Numbered from the stretch's first letter, positions 49,209-58,625 are shown. The stretch: 64,000 bases of DNA from Bradyrhizobium guangxiense (GCF_004114915.1 NZ_CP022220.1:310001-374000), one strand, 5' to 3'. Numbers and translations: made by a program. The notes: generated by a model from the sequence alone, not told the origin.

Positions 49209-50538
49209 GGTGAGTAGGCCGGAGGGATTTCACCTCCAGCCTCTCGCAGAACCGGGCGTGAGACTCTCGCCTCACCCGGCTCCCATCAGGCAAGCTTGCC
49301 GCCACGCCGAGTTGCCAATGCACAAAGAGCCTGCGGTTCTCACGCGCGATCTTCTCCAGGAAGAGACGCGCGCGTCCTAAACGGTGATGGAAGCGCTTGT
49401 ACTTTCGCTTCAACCAAATACCTAACGTCTGGTTGATGTAGCGCGCCAGCGGATAAAGCGCTGAGCGGGTGTATTGCCCATAATAAGCGATCCACCCCCT
49501 AACCATCGGGTTTAGCTCGCGAGCAATATCGTCCAGCGTCACCTCGGCTCGCCTGCGAAGTTTCAAGCCTCGGACCTTCGCCCGCATGGCGTTCAGCGCT
49601 GGTTTGCTGACCGCCGGGGTGAACCCACAGAACATCTTCTGCGAATGCGGCCCCAGGACCGATCGTGGCCGGAAGCAATAACCGAGAAAGTCAAACATGA
49701 CCGTCTCGCTTTTACCTCGGCGTCGATCATCCTTGCAGTAGACGATCCTCGTCTTCGTAGGATGCAATTCCAGATGGCACTCCGCCAGCCGAGCCTGGAG
49801 CGCTTCGCGAACGCTTTGCGCCTCCATCTCATTCCGATAATGTACCAACCCGTCATCCGCATACCGACACCACCTGAGATCGGGGAACGTCCGCGCCATC
49901 CAGAGATCAAATGCATAGTGCATGAAGAGGTTGGCGAGGATCGGGCTCACCACGCCCCCTTGTGGGGTGCCGCGGCTTCGCTCGATTATCGTTCCATCCT
50001 CTTGCACCATCGGCGCTGTCAGCCATCGTTCGATGTAGAGCAGCGCCCATGCGCACGTCACATGTTTCCGGACGGCCCGTAGCAACAACTCGTGGTCGAT
50101 ATTGTCGAACAATCCTTTGATGTCGAACTCTAGAAACCAATCATACTTCCAGCACCGCTGTCGCGTGACGCCTACGGCATCGAGAGCCGATTTTCCGGGT
50201 CTGTAGCCATAGGAATCCGCCAGAAAGATTGCGTCAAGAGCCGGCTCAATCAGTTGTTTAACAACTGTCTGTGCCACGCGGTCCGCCACGGTGGGCACCC
50301 CGAGGATCCTCTGGCCTCCACTCTTCTTTGGAATGGAGACAGCCCGAACAGGCGGCGGGAAGTAAGCGCCTGAACTCATTCGATTCCAAATCTTGTAGAG
50401 ATTTCCCTTCAAGTCGGACTCGAACTGCTCAATCGTCACTCCGTCGACACCGGCTGCGCCACCATTGGATCGCACCTGCAGATATGCTTCGTACACCTCT
50501 CTCTTGTCGATGTTGAACGGCTTGCTCGGCTGGTTCAT
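48622..50538 (-). CDS. ltrA: Group II intron reverse transcriptase/maturase reading on into TnpC
   Basis: The ATG at 50538 has AGGAGGAC upstream. Residues 1 to about 425 are a group II intron reverse transcriptase and maturase: GGQRILGVPTVADRVAQTVV, LEFDIKGLFDNIDHELL, RGTPQGGVVSPILANLF, RYADDGLVHY (catalytic YADD) and the X domain (GWIAYYGQYTRSALYPLARY). No endonuclease domain. There is no stop codon before the intron end at 49209, so the frame crosses domains V-VI and the splice site and continues in frame as 195 residues of TnpC. The sister intron at 52115 has its own stop. The unspliced message would encode an RT-TnpC fusion. Confidence 0.9.
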   Translation of the reverse strand: MNQPSKPFNIDKREVYEAYLQVRSNGGAAGVDGVTIEQFESDLKGNLYKIWNRMSSGAYFPPPVRAVSIPKKSGGQRILGVPTVADRVAQTVVKQLIEPALDAIFLADSYGYRPGKSALDAVGVTRQRCWKYDWFLEFDIKGLFDNIDHELLLRAVRKHVTCAWALLYIERWLTAPMVQEDGTIIERSRGTPQGGVVSPILANLFMHYAFDLWMARTFPDLRWCRYADDGLVHYRNEMEAQSVREALQARLAECHLELHPTKTRIVYCKDDRRRGKSETVMFDFLGYCFRPRSVLGPHSQKMFCGFTPAVSKPALNAMRAKVRGLKLRRRAEVTLDDIARELNPMVRGWIAYYGQYTRSALYPLARYINQTLGIWLKRKYKRFHHRLGRARLFLEKIARENRRLFVHWQLGVAASLPDGSRVRRESHARFCERLEVKSLRPTHPTIRILAKGKCTTGRIWTYVRDDRPFAGPAPPAAVYYASGNRRGEHPQRHLAAFAGILQADCYGGFEPLFDPKRKAMPITPAFCLAHARRGFFELADIEKAAREGKGKPVSPIALEAVRRLDALFEIERAINGRGADERRAVRQERSKPLLDDMHAWLLRERESLSRSAEVLKPMNYMLKRWDASSASSTMAGSA

Positions 50539-51097
50539 CGACGTCCTCCTGTTGCCAGTTGCGACGATGGCCAGCCCACCTGATCCGATCCCTTCGCTCC
50601 GGCCCCATTACGAGCCTTCGTCGCTAATACGGATCGGTCCGTCCCAGTGCTCCGCGTCGGTAATCTCGCCTCGCGGTCTTCTCCGCTTGTGCTTCTCCCT
50701 TTCCATCGGAGCGACTGGTTCCTGCAGTTCCGCGGCAGCGCCTGCATCCGATTCACGCCCCCTCAACGCCGGTCGCCGCCCGCCCGGTCATCAGGCTCCC
50801 GGCGGGCTCATCCCAGAGGGACGACACACCTCTGGTTTTGACGACGATTTCCACGTTACGACGGTTCATCGGCGGGTTCATTTTCATTCGTCTCTCGGAC
50901 GCGTATCCGTTCGGGTCTCCCCCGACCGTTAGCTTCAACGCTCACGACCGCGCCTCTTAAGCGAAGCCGCTTGAAGTGATTTGAGACCTACTCCTGAAAG
51001 TCGATCCCGAGGGGCCTACCCTCATCGCTGCCACAGCTTGCGCGCACAGATTTTCAGATCATTTTGATCATCCTTTCTGTGTGCTTCTGCAGAACAC
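49209..51097 (-). mobile_element. Group II intron 1, inserted in IS66 tnpC
   Basis: The intron begins GTGTTCTGCAG (51097) and ends CTACTCACC (49209), with domain V (GAGCCGGGTGAGGCG ... CGCCCGGTTC) and a domain VI stem just before the end. Borders are set by two facts: removal gives canonical HGDDTT in TnpC, and the 5' end matches that of intron 2. The uncertainty is one base. Length 1889 bp; sense orientation relative to tnpC, so splicing would restore the message. Confidence 0.88.
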
Positions 51098-51899
51098 TGT
51101 CATCGCCGTGCAGCCGCTCGGCGGCGAGGACATGGCGCTCAATCAGCTGGAACAACGGCATGACGGCGAAGGTTCCGTGGCCGACCTGGTCGGCCAGCGT
51201 CGACAGCGGCAGGGCGATCCGCTCAGCCTTGAAGCGCACGCTCTGGCGATTGAGCGGGATATGCATGCCGAACTTGTCGAACAGCATTGTCGCCAGCAAT
51301 TGCGGACCGATGAAGCCGCGCGGCGTGGCATGGAACGGTGCCGGCGGCTGGCTTATCTTCTCGCAATCACGGCAGGTGAACTTCTCGCGTACCGTCTCGA
51401 TGACCTTAAAGCGACGCGGAATCTCCTCCAGCGTCTTGGTCACATCCTCGCCTAGCTTCGCAAGGCGCGATCCACCGCAGCAGGCGCAGGTCGTTGGAGC
51501 CTCGATAACGACGCGCTCACGTTCGATGTCGTCCGGCCACGGCTTGCGCACCGGCCGCTTACGCGTGAAGGCGCTTACGCTCTGGGTTTTTGCGGCGGCA
51601 GCCTGCGCAGCCAGCTCATTCTCGGTCGCCGTGGTGGCGAGTTCTTCGAGCTCCAATTCCAACTGCTCGAGTAGCCGCGCCGTGCGCTCGGAGCGCAGCC
51701 CGTGCAGTTCGCGTTTGAGCTTCTCGATCCGTAGCTCAAGATGAGCGATCAGCACCTCGCTGTCCGACAGCTCCGCCCGCGCGTTGGCGGCATCCGCGAC
51801 TGCCACATCGCGTTCAGCCTGCAACGCCTCGCGCTCGGCCAGCAGCGCAAGGTAGGCGCTCGCGAGATCCGACGGAAGATCGTCCGGCTTCGATGTCAT
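51098..51899 (-). CDS. tnpC: IS66 transposase TnpC, 5' exon
   Basis: The first 267 codons of TnpC, from the ATG at 51899. It shows a Leu/Glu-rich coiled N-terminus (LLAEREALQAERDVAVADAA), the zinc-finger CACCGG...CRDC region, and SQPPAPFHATPRGFIGPQLLATML and ERLHGDD (start of the DDE core) at the exon end. The exon and the 3' exon at 49208 are in the same frame: 802 + 587 bases are divisible by 3 up to the frameshift. Without splicing the frame ends 15 codons into the intron. Confidence 0.9.
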
Positions 51900-51944
51900 G
51901 AAGCCATTGAATCAGATCAAGCCGCAGATTCAAACCAAAAACGG

Positions 51945-52114
51945 CTATCCGACACGCGTCGGACGATGAGTTTCTTGAGGGTTGCGCCAATCGATTCCGG
52001 ACAACAGGTAGCTCATCTGAGCCGATGAGATCGTCACCGCTTCGCCCGCAACCGATGGCCAGACGAACCTTCCTCTCTCAAGTCTCTTAGTGAACAGGCA
52101 TGCTCCCTGGCCAT
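51945..52114 (-). CDS. tnpB: IS66 TnpB, 3' exon
   Basis: The second exon of tnpB, after intron 2. It begins AT-GGC-CAG and continues GACLFTKRLERGRFVWPSVAG and ends ...SGIDWRNPQETHRPTRVG. Together with the first exon it has 348 bases (116 codons with stop), exactly the size of an IS66 TnpB (115 residues). Confidence 0.9.
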
Positions 52115-54001
52115 GGTGAGTCGGCCCCGGGAGTTGCACCCGGAGCCGCTCTCCGAACCGTACGTGACGCTCTCACGTCATACGGCTCTCAACAAGTAAC
52201 GAAGCAGAACCTAACATCGTCCAATGAGCGAACAGCTTCGGCCTACGGCAGCGGATCAGCCTGAGCCTGGTGGAGGCCCTGACTTTTCCATTCTTCAGCC
52301 CTTTGTATTTGCGTCGCGCCCAGCGGTTTAGAGATTCGTCGACGTATCGATACAGGTTATGCATTTCTGACCGCCCATATCTGCCGTAGTACTGCATCCA
52401 TCCACGAAGGACGGGGTTCAGTTCCAAGGCGATTGCGTCGATTTCCGTCTGCGAGCGAAGCCTGAGCCGGAGCTGCCGGATCGTCATCCGCATAGACTTC
52501 ATTGCCGCCCTGCTGACCGCTGGCGAGAACGTACAGAAGTTTTCTTTCTTCTGATGGTTTCTTGCCCTGCGCGGTCGAAAGGTAAATCCCAGAAAGTCAA
52601 ATGACTGACTGGCATGGCTACCCGGGCGATTGCTATCTTTGCAGTAGACGATCTTGGTCTTGTCGGGATGCATTTCGAGTTCGCATTCCCTGAACCTCGC
52701 CTGCAGCGCCGCCTTGATGGCTTCCGCTTCAGCCTTGGTTCGGCAATGTACGAGCCCGTCGTCCGCGTATCGACACCACGGTGACTGCGGGAAGTTTCGC
52801 GCCATCCATATATCGAACGCATAATGCAAGAACAAATTGGCAAGGACGGGACTGATCACGCCGCCTTGGGGTGTACCCCGGTCGCGAGCGGTGATCGCTC
52901 CGTCTTTGCCTTGCATCGGCGCTGTTAGCCAGCGTTCGATGTAGAGCAGAGCCCATTCGTCTTGCACATGCTTCCTGACGGCTTTCATAAGCAACTGGTG
53001 GCTGATATTGTCGAACAGGCCTTTGATGTCGAACTCCAGCACCCAGTCCATCTTCCAGCACCGTTGCCGGGTGATGCCGACGGCGTCCAGCGCGGCTTTT
53101 CCGGGCCGGTAGCCGTAGGAATCGGGAAGGAAGATTTTCTCGAGTACTTGTTCAATCTGAAGCTTGACGACCGTCTGCGCCACGCGATCTGCTACTGTCG
53201 GCACGCCTAGAATGCGTTGTCCGCCGTTCTTCTTGGGAATGGGGACAGCCCGAACGGCAGGTGGAAAGTAGCTGCCAGAAGACATTCGATTCCAGACCTT
53301 GTAAAGGTTGCCCTTGAAGTCCTTCTCAAAAGCTTCGAGCGATACCTTATCCACGCCGGCCGCGCCCGCATTGGCTTTGACCAGTTTGTAGGCCTTCATC
53401 ACTGTCTGCTTGTCGATATCGTACTGCTTACGTCCGGTTACACTCACATGTCCTCCTGCTCATCACAGTTGCATATGGGCGCAACCCACTTGTTTCGGCC
53501 CCTTCGCTCCAGTTCCATTACAGCCCCTTCATCACTACTACGAGCCGATCCGCCCCAGTGTTGTGCTTCGGTACTCTCGTCTCGCGGTGTGTGCCGCTTG
53601 AACTTCTCCCTTGGCATCACAACGACTGGTTCCTGCAGTTCTCTACAAGAGCCTGTATCCAGATCGCGTCCCCTAAACGCCGGTCGCCATCCGCGCAGTA
53701 ATCCAGGCGTCTCACGGATTGATCTCAGGGATGGCACGCGCCCCTGATTTTGGCGACGCCTTAGTAATTTTCGACGCGTCATCGGAAGATTTGCTTTCGC
53801 TCGCCTTCTGGATACTTACCTGCCCCGTAAACCCGGGACTTTTGCAACACTTGCTGATGACCGCGCCTTTTAAACGAAGCCACAGTGTCGTGGTTTTGCA
53901 CCTGCGCCTGGAACACCGATGCAGGAGGGCCGTCCTCCATCTCTCATAAAGCTGTACGCATCAAATTCGGTTATTCACCTCCTTCATGCTCTGCAGCACA
54001 C
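52115..54001 (-). mobile_element. Group II intron 2, inserted in IS66 tnpB
   Basis: The intron begins GTGTGCTGCAG (54001) and ends GACTCACC (52115). Domain V (GAGCCGTATGACGTGAGAGC... with ACGTACGGTTC) and domain VI are at the 3' end. Removal gives VIWHDGQGACLF in TnpB, the canonical text. Length 1887 bp. 5' and 3' ends resemble intron 1, but the sequence is clearly diverged (for example different loops in domain V), so these are two separate insertions of related introns. Confidence 0.9.
52173..53447 (-). CDS. ltrA: Group II intron reverse transcriptase/maturase
   Basis: A 424-residue intron-encoded protein, starting at a GTG with GGAGG 9 bases before it. It has all reverse transcriptase blocks: GGQRILGVPTVADRVAQTVV, LEFDIKGLFDNISHQLL, RGTPQGGVISPVLANLF, RYADDGLVHC (YADD) and a maturase domain (GWMQYYGRYGRSEMHNLYRY). 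There is no HNH endonuclease domain. It appears intact and is very similar in layout to the protein of intron 1. Confidence 0.95.
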   Translation of the reverse strand: MSVTGRKQYDIDKQTVMKAYKLVKANAGAAGVDKVSLEAFEKDFKGNLYKVWNRMSSGSYFPPAVRAVPIPKKNGGQRILGVPTVADRVAQTVVKLQIEQVLEKIFLPDSYGYRPGKAALDAVGITRQRCWKMDWVLEFDIKGLFDNISHQLLMKAVRKHVQDEWALLYIERWLTAPMQGKDGAITARDRGTPQGGVISPVLANLFLHYAFDIWMARNFPQSPWCRYADDGLVHCRTKAEAEAIKAALQARFRECELEMHPDKTKIVYCKDSNRPGSHASQSFDFLGFTFRPRRARNHQKKENFCTFSPAVSRAAMKSMRMTIRQLRLRLRSQTEIDAIALELNPVLRGWMQYYGRYGRSEMHNLYRYVDESLNRWARRKYKGLKNGKVRASTRLRLIRCRRPKLFAHWTMLGSASLLVESRMT

Positions 54002-54179
54002 CGTGCCAGATCACCTTCACAAGATCGCTGCGGCGACCGCGGAAGACGAACAAATGACCGCTGAGCGGTTCTTTGCGCAGCACCTCCTGAACTTGGAGGG
54101 CCAGCGACAGGAAGCCTCTGCGCATATCCGTGTAGCCTGTCGCCAGCCACACTCGCACATTCCCTGGTACAGCAATCAT
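54002..54179 (-). CDS. tnpB: IS66 TnpB, 5' exon
   Basis: The first 59 codons of TnpB from the ATG at 54179, overlapping the tnpA stop (ATGA): MIAVPGNVRVWLATGYTDMR, GFLSLALQVQEVL, LSGHLFVFRGRRSDLVKVIW-H. The exon ends inside the Asp codon (G at 54002), completed by AT of the 3' exon. In the unspliced frame it would run 13 codons into the intron and stop. Confidence 0.9.
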
Positions 54180-54577
54180 CGGCGTCCAAGCACATCGAGG
54201 ACCCGCGCCAGCGCCTCCGGATCGACGTGCGCATCCACCCGGATGCACCGTCGGTTGCCGAGATCGATCTCTATCAATCCAGTACGTGCGGCTGCCGCCG
54301 AGCGAACTCGGCCATCAACCGTAGGCAAAAGCTTCGCAGTTTCTTCAGCCGAGGCCGCTACGGCGGCGATCTGCACCGGCGTAAAAGATGGTGCAACTTG
54401 TTCCGATGTCCGTGCTTGTCGACGCCAGGTAAACACCAGGCTGGCCGCTACTCCGTTGCGCCGCGCGACTTCAGTTACCTTCGCGCCCGGTACTAGCGTC
54501 TCCTCGACAATCCGTGCCTTGTCGTCCTGCGACCAACGCCGCCGCCGCTCAAGCCCGCCCAAAACTTCGACCCGCAT
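54176..54577 (-). CDS. tnpA: IS66 accessory protein TnpA
   Basis: A 133-residue protein starting MRVEVLGGLERRRRWSQDDK, with a helix-turn-helix (VPGAKVTEVARRNGVAASLVFTWRRQAR) and the usual C-terminal VDAHVDPEALARVLDVLGRR. The stop overlaps tnpB. Intact. Confidence 0.93.
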   Translation of the reverse strand: MRVEVLGGLERRRRWSQDDKARIVEETLVPGAKVTEVARRNGVAASLVFTWRRQARTSEQVAPSFTPVQIAAVAASAEETAKLLPTVDGRVRSAAAARTGLIEIDLGNRRCIRVDAHVDPEALARVLDVLGRR

Positions 54578-54873
54578 CGCCTGATGACCTTAAAGCTAGA
54601 CTTAAGGTCACACGCTTCGCGAATTACCACCCGTCACGCAAGACGGTCCTCGTCGGAGGCGTACTTTCAAGTGGACGAGAATGTCGGCTCGCTTCGAACG
54701 CAGAATGGGGCCCAGCGCGCCTGTGAGCCCGTAGCGGGCGCGTCAAGTTGCTGAGGTCAAGTCAGCAAACTCCGCTGCTGGAGTTTTCCAAACAGCCGCT
54801 CAAATCTAGGGAGAAGTCAGCCGAACCGGTCTACGATTAGCGTCGGCCGTCAAAGCAATCTGGAACGCGCCAC

Positions 54874-55575
54874 TTAAGGCGCGAGGTAGCGCAGAAGTTC
54901 CGGATTCGTGCGGATATCGGCTGCAGCGCCTTGTAGTGCGATACGGCCGCGATCAAGGACATAGGCCTTGCTCGCCACGCGCAACGCGAGATCGAGGTGC
55001 TGTTCGACGATGATGACCGCGATTTCCTTGGCGAGTTCAATGAGACGTTCGGTAATCTCTTCGATGACGCCGATCCAGACGCCCTCGGTCGGCTCATCCA
55101 GCAGCAGCAGCTTTGGGTTCCCCAGGAGGGCGCGCCCGATCGCTAACATCTTACGCTCGCCACCAGAAAGCGTACCAGCCGCCTGGTCCAGGCGGTGGCC
55201 GAGCTTGGGAAAGATCGCCAGGACCCGATCGATCGCCGAAGCGTCGGTGTTGAAGAGGGAGCCCATTGCAAGATTATCCCGCACTGAAAGGCGTGAGAAC
55301 ACTGAGTGCTCTTGCGGCACATAGCCGATGCCGGCGCGCACGCGTTGCTCGGTCTGGAGCCGATTGAAATCGTGGCCATCGAAGACTACCTCGCCTCTCC
55401 AGCTTGGTAGCTCGCCAACGATAGCTTTCATAAGCGTGGTCTTGCCTGCACCGTTGCGCCCAAGCACGGCGGTACCACCACGCCACGGAATGTCGAGGCT
55501 CAGGTCAAACAGCACCTGGCTGCGACCATAACCGGCGTCGAGATGTCTTATGTCGAGAAAGCGTTGTTCAAGCAC
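54874..55575 (-). CDS. Branched-chain amino acid/urea-type ABC transporter ATP-binding protein (LivF/UrtE)
   Basis: A 233-residue ATPase from the GTG at 55575, overlapping the previous stop by 8 bases. Walker A GRNGAGKTT at 39-47, signature AAGTLSGGERKMLAIGRALL, Walker B LLLLDEPTEGV, and the switch His in IIVEQHLDLAL. The EGVWIG text after the Walker B recalls UrtE rather than LivF (EGLAP), which together with the amidase gene suggests amide or urea-like substrates. Confidence 0.9.
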   Translation of the reverse strand: MLEQRFLDIRHLDAGYGRSQVLFDLSLDIPWRGGTAVLGRNGAGKTTLMKAIVGELPSWRGEVVFDGHDFNRLQTEQRVRAGIGYVPQEHSVFSRLSVRDNLAMGSLFNTDASAIDRVLAIFPKLGHRLDQAAGTLSGGERKMLAIGRALLGNPKLLLLDEPTEGVWIGVIEEITERLIELAKEIAVIIVEQHLDLALRVASKAYVLDRGRIALQGAAADIRTNPELLRYLAP

Positions 55576-56302
55576 GGCGCAAATAGATCTCCTGGACACT
55601 TTTGTCAGCCTGGATCTCAGCGACGCTTCCTGTCGCCAGCACACGGCCCTGGTCGAGGACGGTGAGGCGGTCGCAAATGTCGCGGATGAAATCGAGATCG
55701 TGCTCGACGATAACGAGGGAGCAGTGCTCCTTTATTGGTCGCAACAGTTCGCCAGTGACGCGACGCTCCTCCAGGCTCATGCCTCCGGTAGGCTCGTCCA
55801 GCAGCAGGAGCCGGGGTTTTCCCGCGAGCGCCATCGCAATCTCCAGCCATTGCTGCTGGCCATGGGATAGCGCTGCTGCTGCATCGAACGCACGATCGGC
55901 AAGACGAAACTGGGTGAGCATCATCATGACCTGGTCGTGCAGCTGTCTGCGGCTGCGCGAGAACACAAGATCAAAAAGAGAGCAGTGCCCCTGCAGGGCA
56001 AGGAGGATGTTGTCGTAGAGGGTGAGGGATGGCAGAACCGATGTGATTTGGAACTTCAGGCTCATGCCAGCGCGCGCGCGCTCGGTGGGGGTGAATGTGG
56101 TAATATCAGTGTTGATGAATCGGACTTTGCCTTGCGTCGGTACCTCCGCCCCCGCGATGCACTTCATCAGCGTGCTTTTCCCCGAGCCGTTCGGCCCGAT
56201 CAACCCGTGGAACTCGTTCTCGCGGACGGTGAGCGCCGCACCGTCGACTGCCGTGAGCTTGCCGAAGATCTTTCGAATGCCTGCAGCTTCAAGAAGCGGC
56301 AT
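55568..56302 (-). CDS. Branched-chain amino acid/urea-type ABC transporter ATP-binding protein (LivG/UrtD)
   Basis: A 244-residue ATPase: Walker A GPNGSGKST at about 36-44, signature LSHGQQQWLEIAMALAGKP (UrtD-like QW in place of the usual QRRLEIARAL), Walker B LLLLDEPTGGM, and VIVEHDLDFIRDICDRLTVL. The ATG at 56302 overlaps the permease gene by 14 bases. Confidence 0.9.
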   Translation of the reverse strand: MPLLEAAGIRKIFGKLTAVDGAALTVRENEFHGLIGPNGSGKSTLMKCIAGAEVPTQGKVRFINTDITTFTPTERARAGMSLKFQITSVLPSLTLYDNILLALQGHCSLFDLVFSRSRRQLHDQVMMMLTQFRLADRAFDAAAALSHGQQQWLEIAMALAGKPRLLLLDEPTGGMSLEERRVTGELLRPIKEHCSLVIVEHDLDFIRDICDRLTVLDQGRVLATGSVAEIQADKSVQEIYLRRA

Positions 56303-57395
56303 GATGCTGCGCCCTCTTCTTGTCTTGCGCTTTGGCGGCGAAACTGCCTACCCGCTCGCGCTCCGTCAACACCAGGCTGATAAGCCCAAGCGGCCGAAAA
56401 AGGATTACCAGGAGCAGGAGCACGCCCAGGATGATCGGCCAGATATCGCGGTAATTGTCCGACAGCCAGAAGGAGAGACCTTCGACAATCGCCGTACCGA
56501 TCACCGCACCGATCAGCGTGCCGGAACCGCCGAACAGAACGTAGAGCACGACTTGCGTGGAGACGACAACGCCAATCATATTGGGCCACACAAAACCCTC
56601 GTGGAAGGCATAGAGGCTGCCGCTCAGGCCTGCGATGGCGCCACCGATCGCGAACACTATGGCTTTTAGATGCTGTGTCCGGTAGCCGAAAAAGGCAATG
56701 CGTTGCTCGTTCTCGCGGAGGCCTGCGAGTGCAAGACCGAACTGCGAGCGCACCAGGAAACGGCATGCAACGTAGACGATGACAAGAAGCCCTAGTGCCA
56801 GATAGTAAAAGTTCGACCCTTCCGATAATTCGTAGGAGCCGAGCGTCATCGGCGGAATCGAGGGAATGCCGTTCTGGCCGCCGAGATAGTACCAGCCACG
56901 CGCGAGGCGATCCGCCGCATAGGCACCGGTGAGCGTACCGAGCGAAACGAAGATCATGCTGGCCGGATGCCGTCCGAGTAGGAGGAACCCACCAAGTAGC
57001 AGCGCGAATACGAGGCCAATCAGCGTGCCCGCCGGCAGTACCAAAAGGATTGAGGTGATATCGAGGTCGCGCGCAAGCAGCGCAACGCCGTAGCCTGCGG
57101 AGCCGAAGAAGAGGGCCTGCCCAAAGCTCATGATTCCGGCATAGCCCCAGACCAGATCGAACGAGAGAGCGAAGAGCGCCAGGATCACAACGCGAGTGGC
57201 AAACACCGTAAGATAGTCGTGAAGCATCACCGGAAGGACTAGTGCTCCAATCAGCACTAGTCCTTCGATGATGAGCAGGACACGTCGTGCACGACTGACC
57301 TGTCCTGCAAAGGCGATTTCAGCCATGTCAGCCGTCGCACAATTCACTTCTAGCGTGGGCACCGATGGCCTCTCTACCGCGCTTGTCGCTTTCAC
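56289..57395 (-). CDS. ABC transporter inner-membrane permease (LivM/UrtC type)
   Basis: A permease of up to 368 residues with about 9-10 membrane segments, the LivM text LSFDLVWGYAGIMSFGQALFFGSAGYGVAL and the cytoplasmic EAA-like loop ALAGLRENEQRIAFFGYRT. The start is either the GTG at 57395 or the ATG at 57326 (MAEIAFAGQ). It is 10 bases after the binding-protein gene. Confidence 0.88.
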   Translation of the reverse strand: MKATSAVERPSVPTLEVNCATADMAEIAFAGQVSRARRVLLIIEGLVLIGALVLPVMLHDYLTVFATRVVILALFALSFDLVWGYAGIMSFGQALFFGSAGYGVALLARDLDITSILLVLPAGTLIGLVFALLLGGFLLLGRHPASMIFVSLGTLTGAYAADRLARGWYYLGGQNGIPSIPPMTLGSYELSEGSNFYYLALGLLVIVYVACRFLVRSQFGLALAGLRENEQRIAFFGYRTQHLKAIVFAIGGAIAGLSGSLYAFHEGFVWPNMIGVVVSTQVVLYVLFGGSGTLIGAVIGTAIVEGLSFWLSDNYRDIWPIILGVLLLLVILFRPLGLISLVLTERERVGSFAAKAQDKKRAQHHAAS

Positions 57396-57404
57396 AGTGA
57401 TTCG

Positions 57405-58625
57405 TCAACATTGCCCGGGATCGACAAGCCCATTGCTGCGTTGCACGACTTGAAAAACCCCGCTCTTGCACACGGCCGTGTACATGTTCATCTTACAGTG
57501 CCGCTTGCCCGGCACCATCTCGGCGGGGCCGCCCGGACCCTCCGCGATCTTTGCGTGATCGAGCGTCGCAGCAACCGACTCGCGATCGACCTTTCCGGCC
57601 TCTTTGACGGCAGCTTCCCAAAGTTTCAGCCCGCGATATGTACTGGGAGCGGCACTGCTCGCGGCAAATAGAGAATCGCCTGGATAGTCCTTATCATAGG
57701 CAGCCTGAATTCTGGCGGAGACCGGGTCATCTTTGGCGACGGCTTTGTAATAATCGAGACAACTCGCAAGCCCTTCCATCTCATTGACCGGATGGAGGCT
57801 GAGATAATTCTCGTCCTCGTTGACGGCAGCAAGCCGTCCGCCGTTCTTCAGATAGCCCGCTTCATAGAGCTGTTTGAACAAAGGACCGACGCCGGGTGGA
57901 ATAACGGTGTTAAAGACGGTGTCGGCCTTGTTGGACATGATCGCGTGGACAGTGGCGGAGAAATCCACTTGGTCTAAAGGATAATACTCCTCGAACACGA
58001 CCTCGCCGCCATTGGCTTCGATTAACTTGCGAGCATATGCATTCAGGTTACGCGGCCAAATGTAGTTGGAACCTGGAAGGGCAAATCTCTTGCCGCCGTT
58101 CTTGATCAGCCACGGGATAAATGTGTCGCATTGCTGCGCCGGTGTGGCGCCGCTGCAGAACAGGTATGGCGTGCATTCCCCCCCTTCATAAAATTGCGGA
58201 TAGATATAGAGCGTCTTGCCCCGAGAAACGATCACATCCTTGATCGCATTGCGCATTGAGCTCGCGAGGCCGCCTAGGACCATGTCCACCTTGTCCCGCT
58301 GGATCAGCTTGCGCACGTTGCCTACAGCGACCGATTCATTGGAGGCGGTGTCTTCGATGTACAGCTCGATCGGCCGGCCCAAAAGACCACCTGAATTGTT
58401 GATCTCCTTGATGACCATTTTGGCGACGTTGGCATCCGCCTTTCCGGCAAAGCCGATCGGGCCGGTCAGATCGATCGCGATGCCGACCTTGATGGGACCT
58501 TCGGCCGCATTGGCCCAGTCGGGACGGATCACCCAGCTACTCGCTCCTGTGGCGATTGCACCGGCCGTGAAGGCAAAGTTCGAAAGGAAACGACGGCGTG
58601 TGAAATTGAGTCGATCAACAGCCAT
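57405..58625 (-). CDS. ABC transporter substrate-binding protein with Tat signal
   Basis: A 406-residue periplasmic binding protein. The ATG at 58625 follows AAGGGGGAG and gives a twin-arginine signal (TRRRFLSNFAFTAGAIATGAS), so it is exported folded. The mature part starts about residue 42 with GPIKVGIAIDLTGPIGFAG, and shows ELYIEDTASNESVAVGNVRKLIQRD and the UrtA/AmiC-like C.P..F..G..PAQQC segment. Ligand is likely an amide, urea or amino acid. A frame extending upstream overlaps the permease and is not used. Confidence 0.9.
   Translation of the reverse strand: MAVDRLNFTRRRFLSNFAFTAGAIATGASSWVIRPDWANAAEGPIKVGIAIDLTGPIGFAGKADANVAKMVIKEINNSGGLLGRPIELYIEDTASNESVAVGNVRKLIQRDKVDMVLGGLASSMRNAIKDVIVSRGKTLYIYPQFYEGGECTPYLFCSGATPAQQCDTFIPWLIKNGGKRFALPGSNYIWPRNLNAYARKLIEANGGEVVFEEYYPLDQVDFSATVHAIMSNKADTVFNTVIPPGVGPLFKQLYEAGYLKNGGRLAAVNEDENYLSLHPVNEMEGLASCLDYYKAVAKDDPVSARIQAAYDKDYPGDSLFAASSAAPSTYRGLKLWEAAVKEAGKVDRESVAATLDHAKIAEGPGGPAEMVPGKRHCKMNMYTAVCKSGVFQVVQRSNGLVDPGQC

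Larger units (their letters stand above)
48273..54664 (-). mobile_element. IS66-family element carrying two group II introns
   Basis: The ends are proven by inverted repeats (GTACGCATACGACGAAGG at 48273; GTACGCCTCCGACGAGGA on the complement from 54664) and by a perfect 8-base target duplication TTTCAAGT (48265-48272 and 54665-54672). The element is 6392 bp; without the two introns (1889 and 1887 bp) it would be 2616 bp, normal for IS66. It holds tnpA, tnpB and tnpC. Confidence 0.95.
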
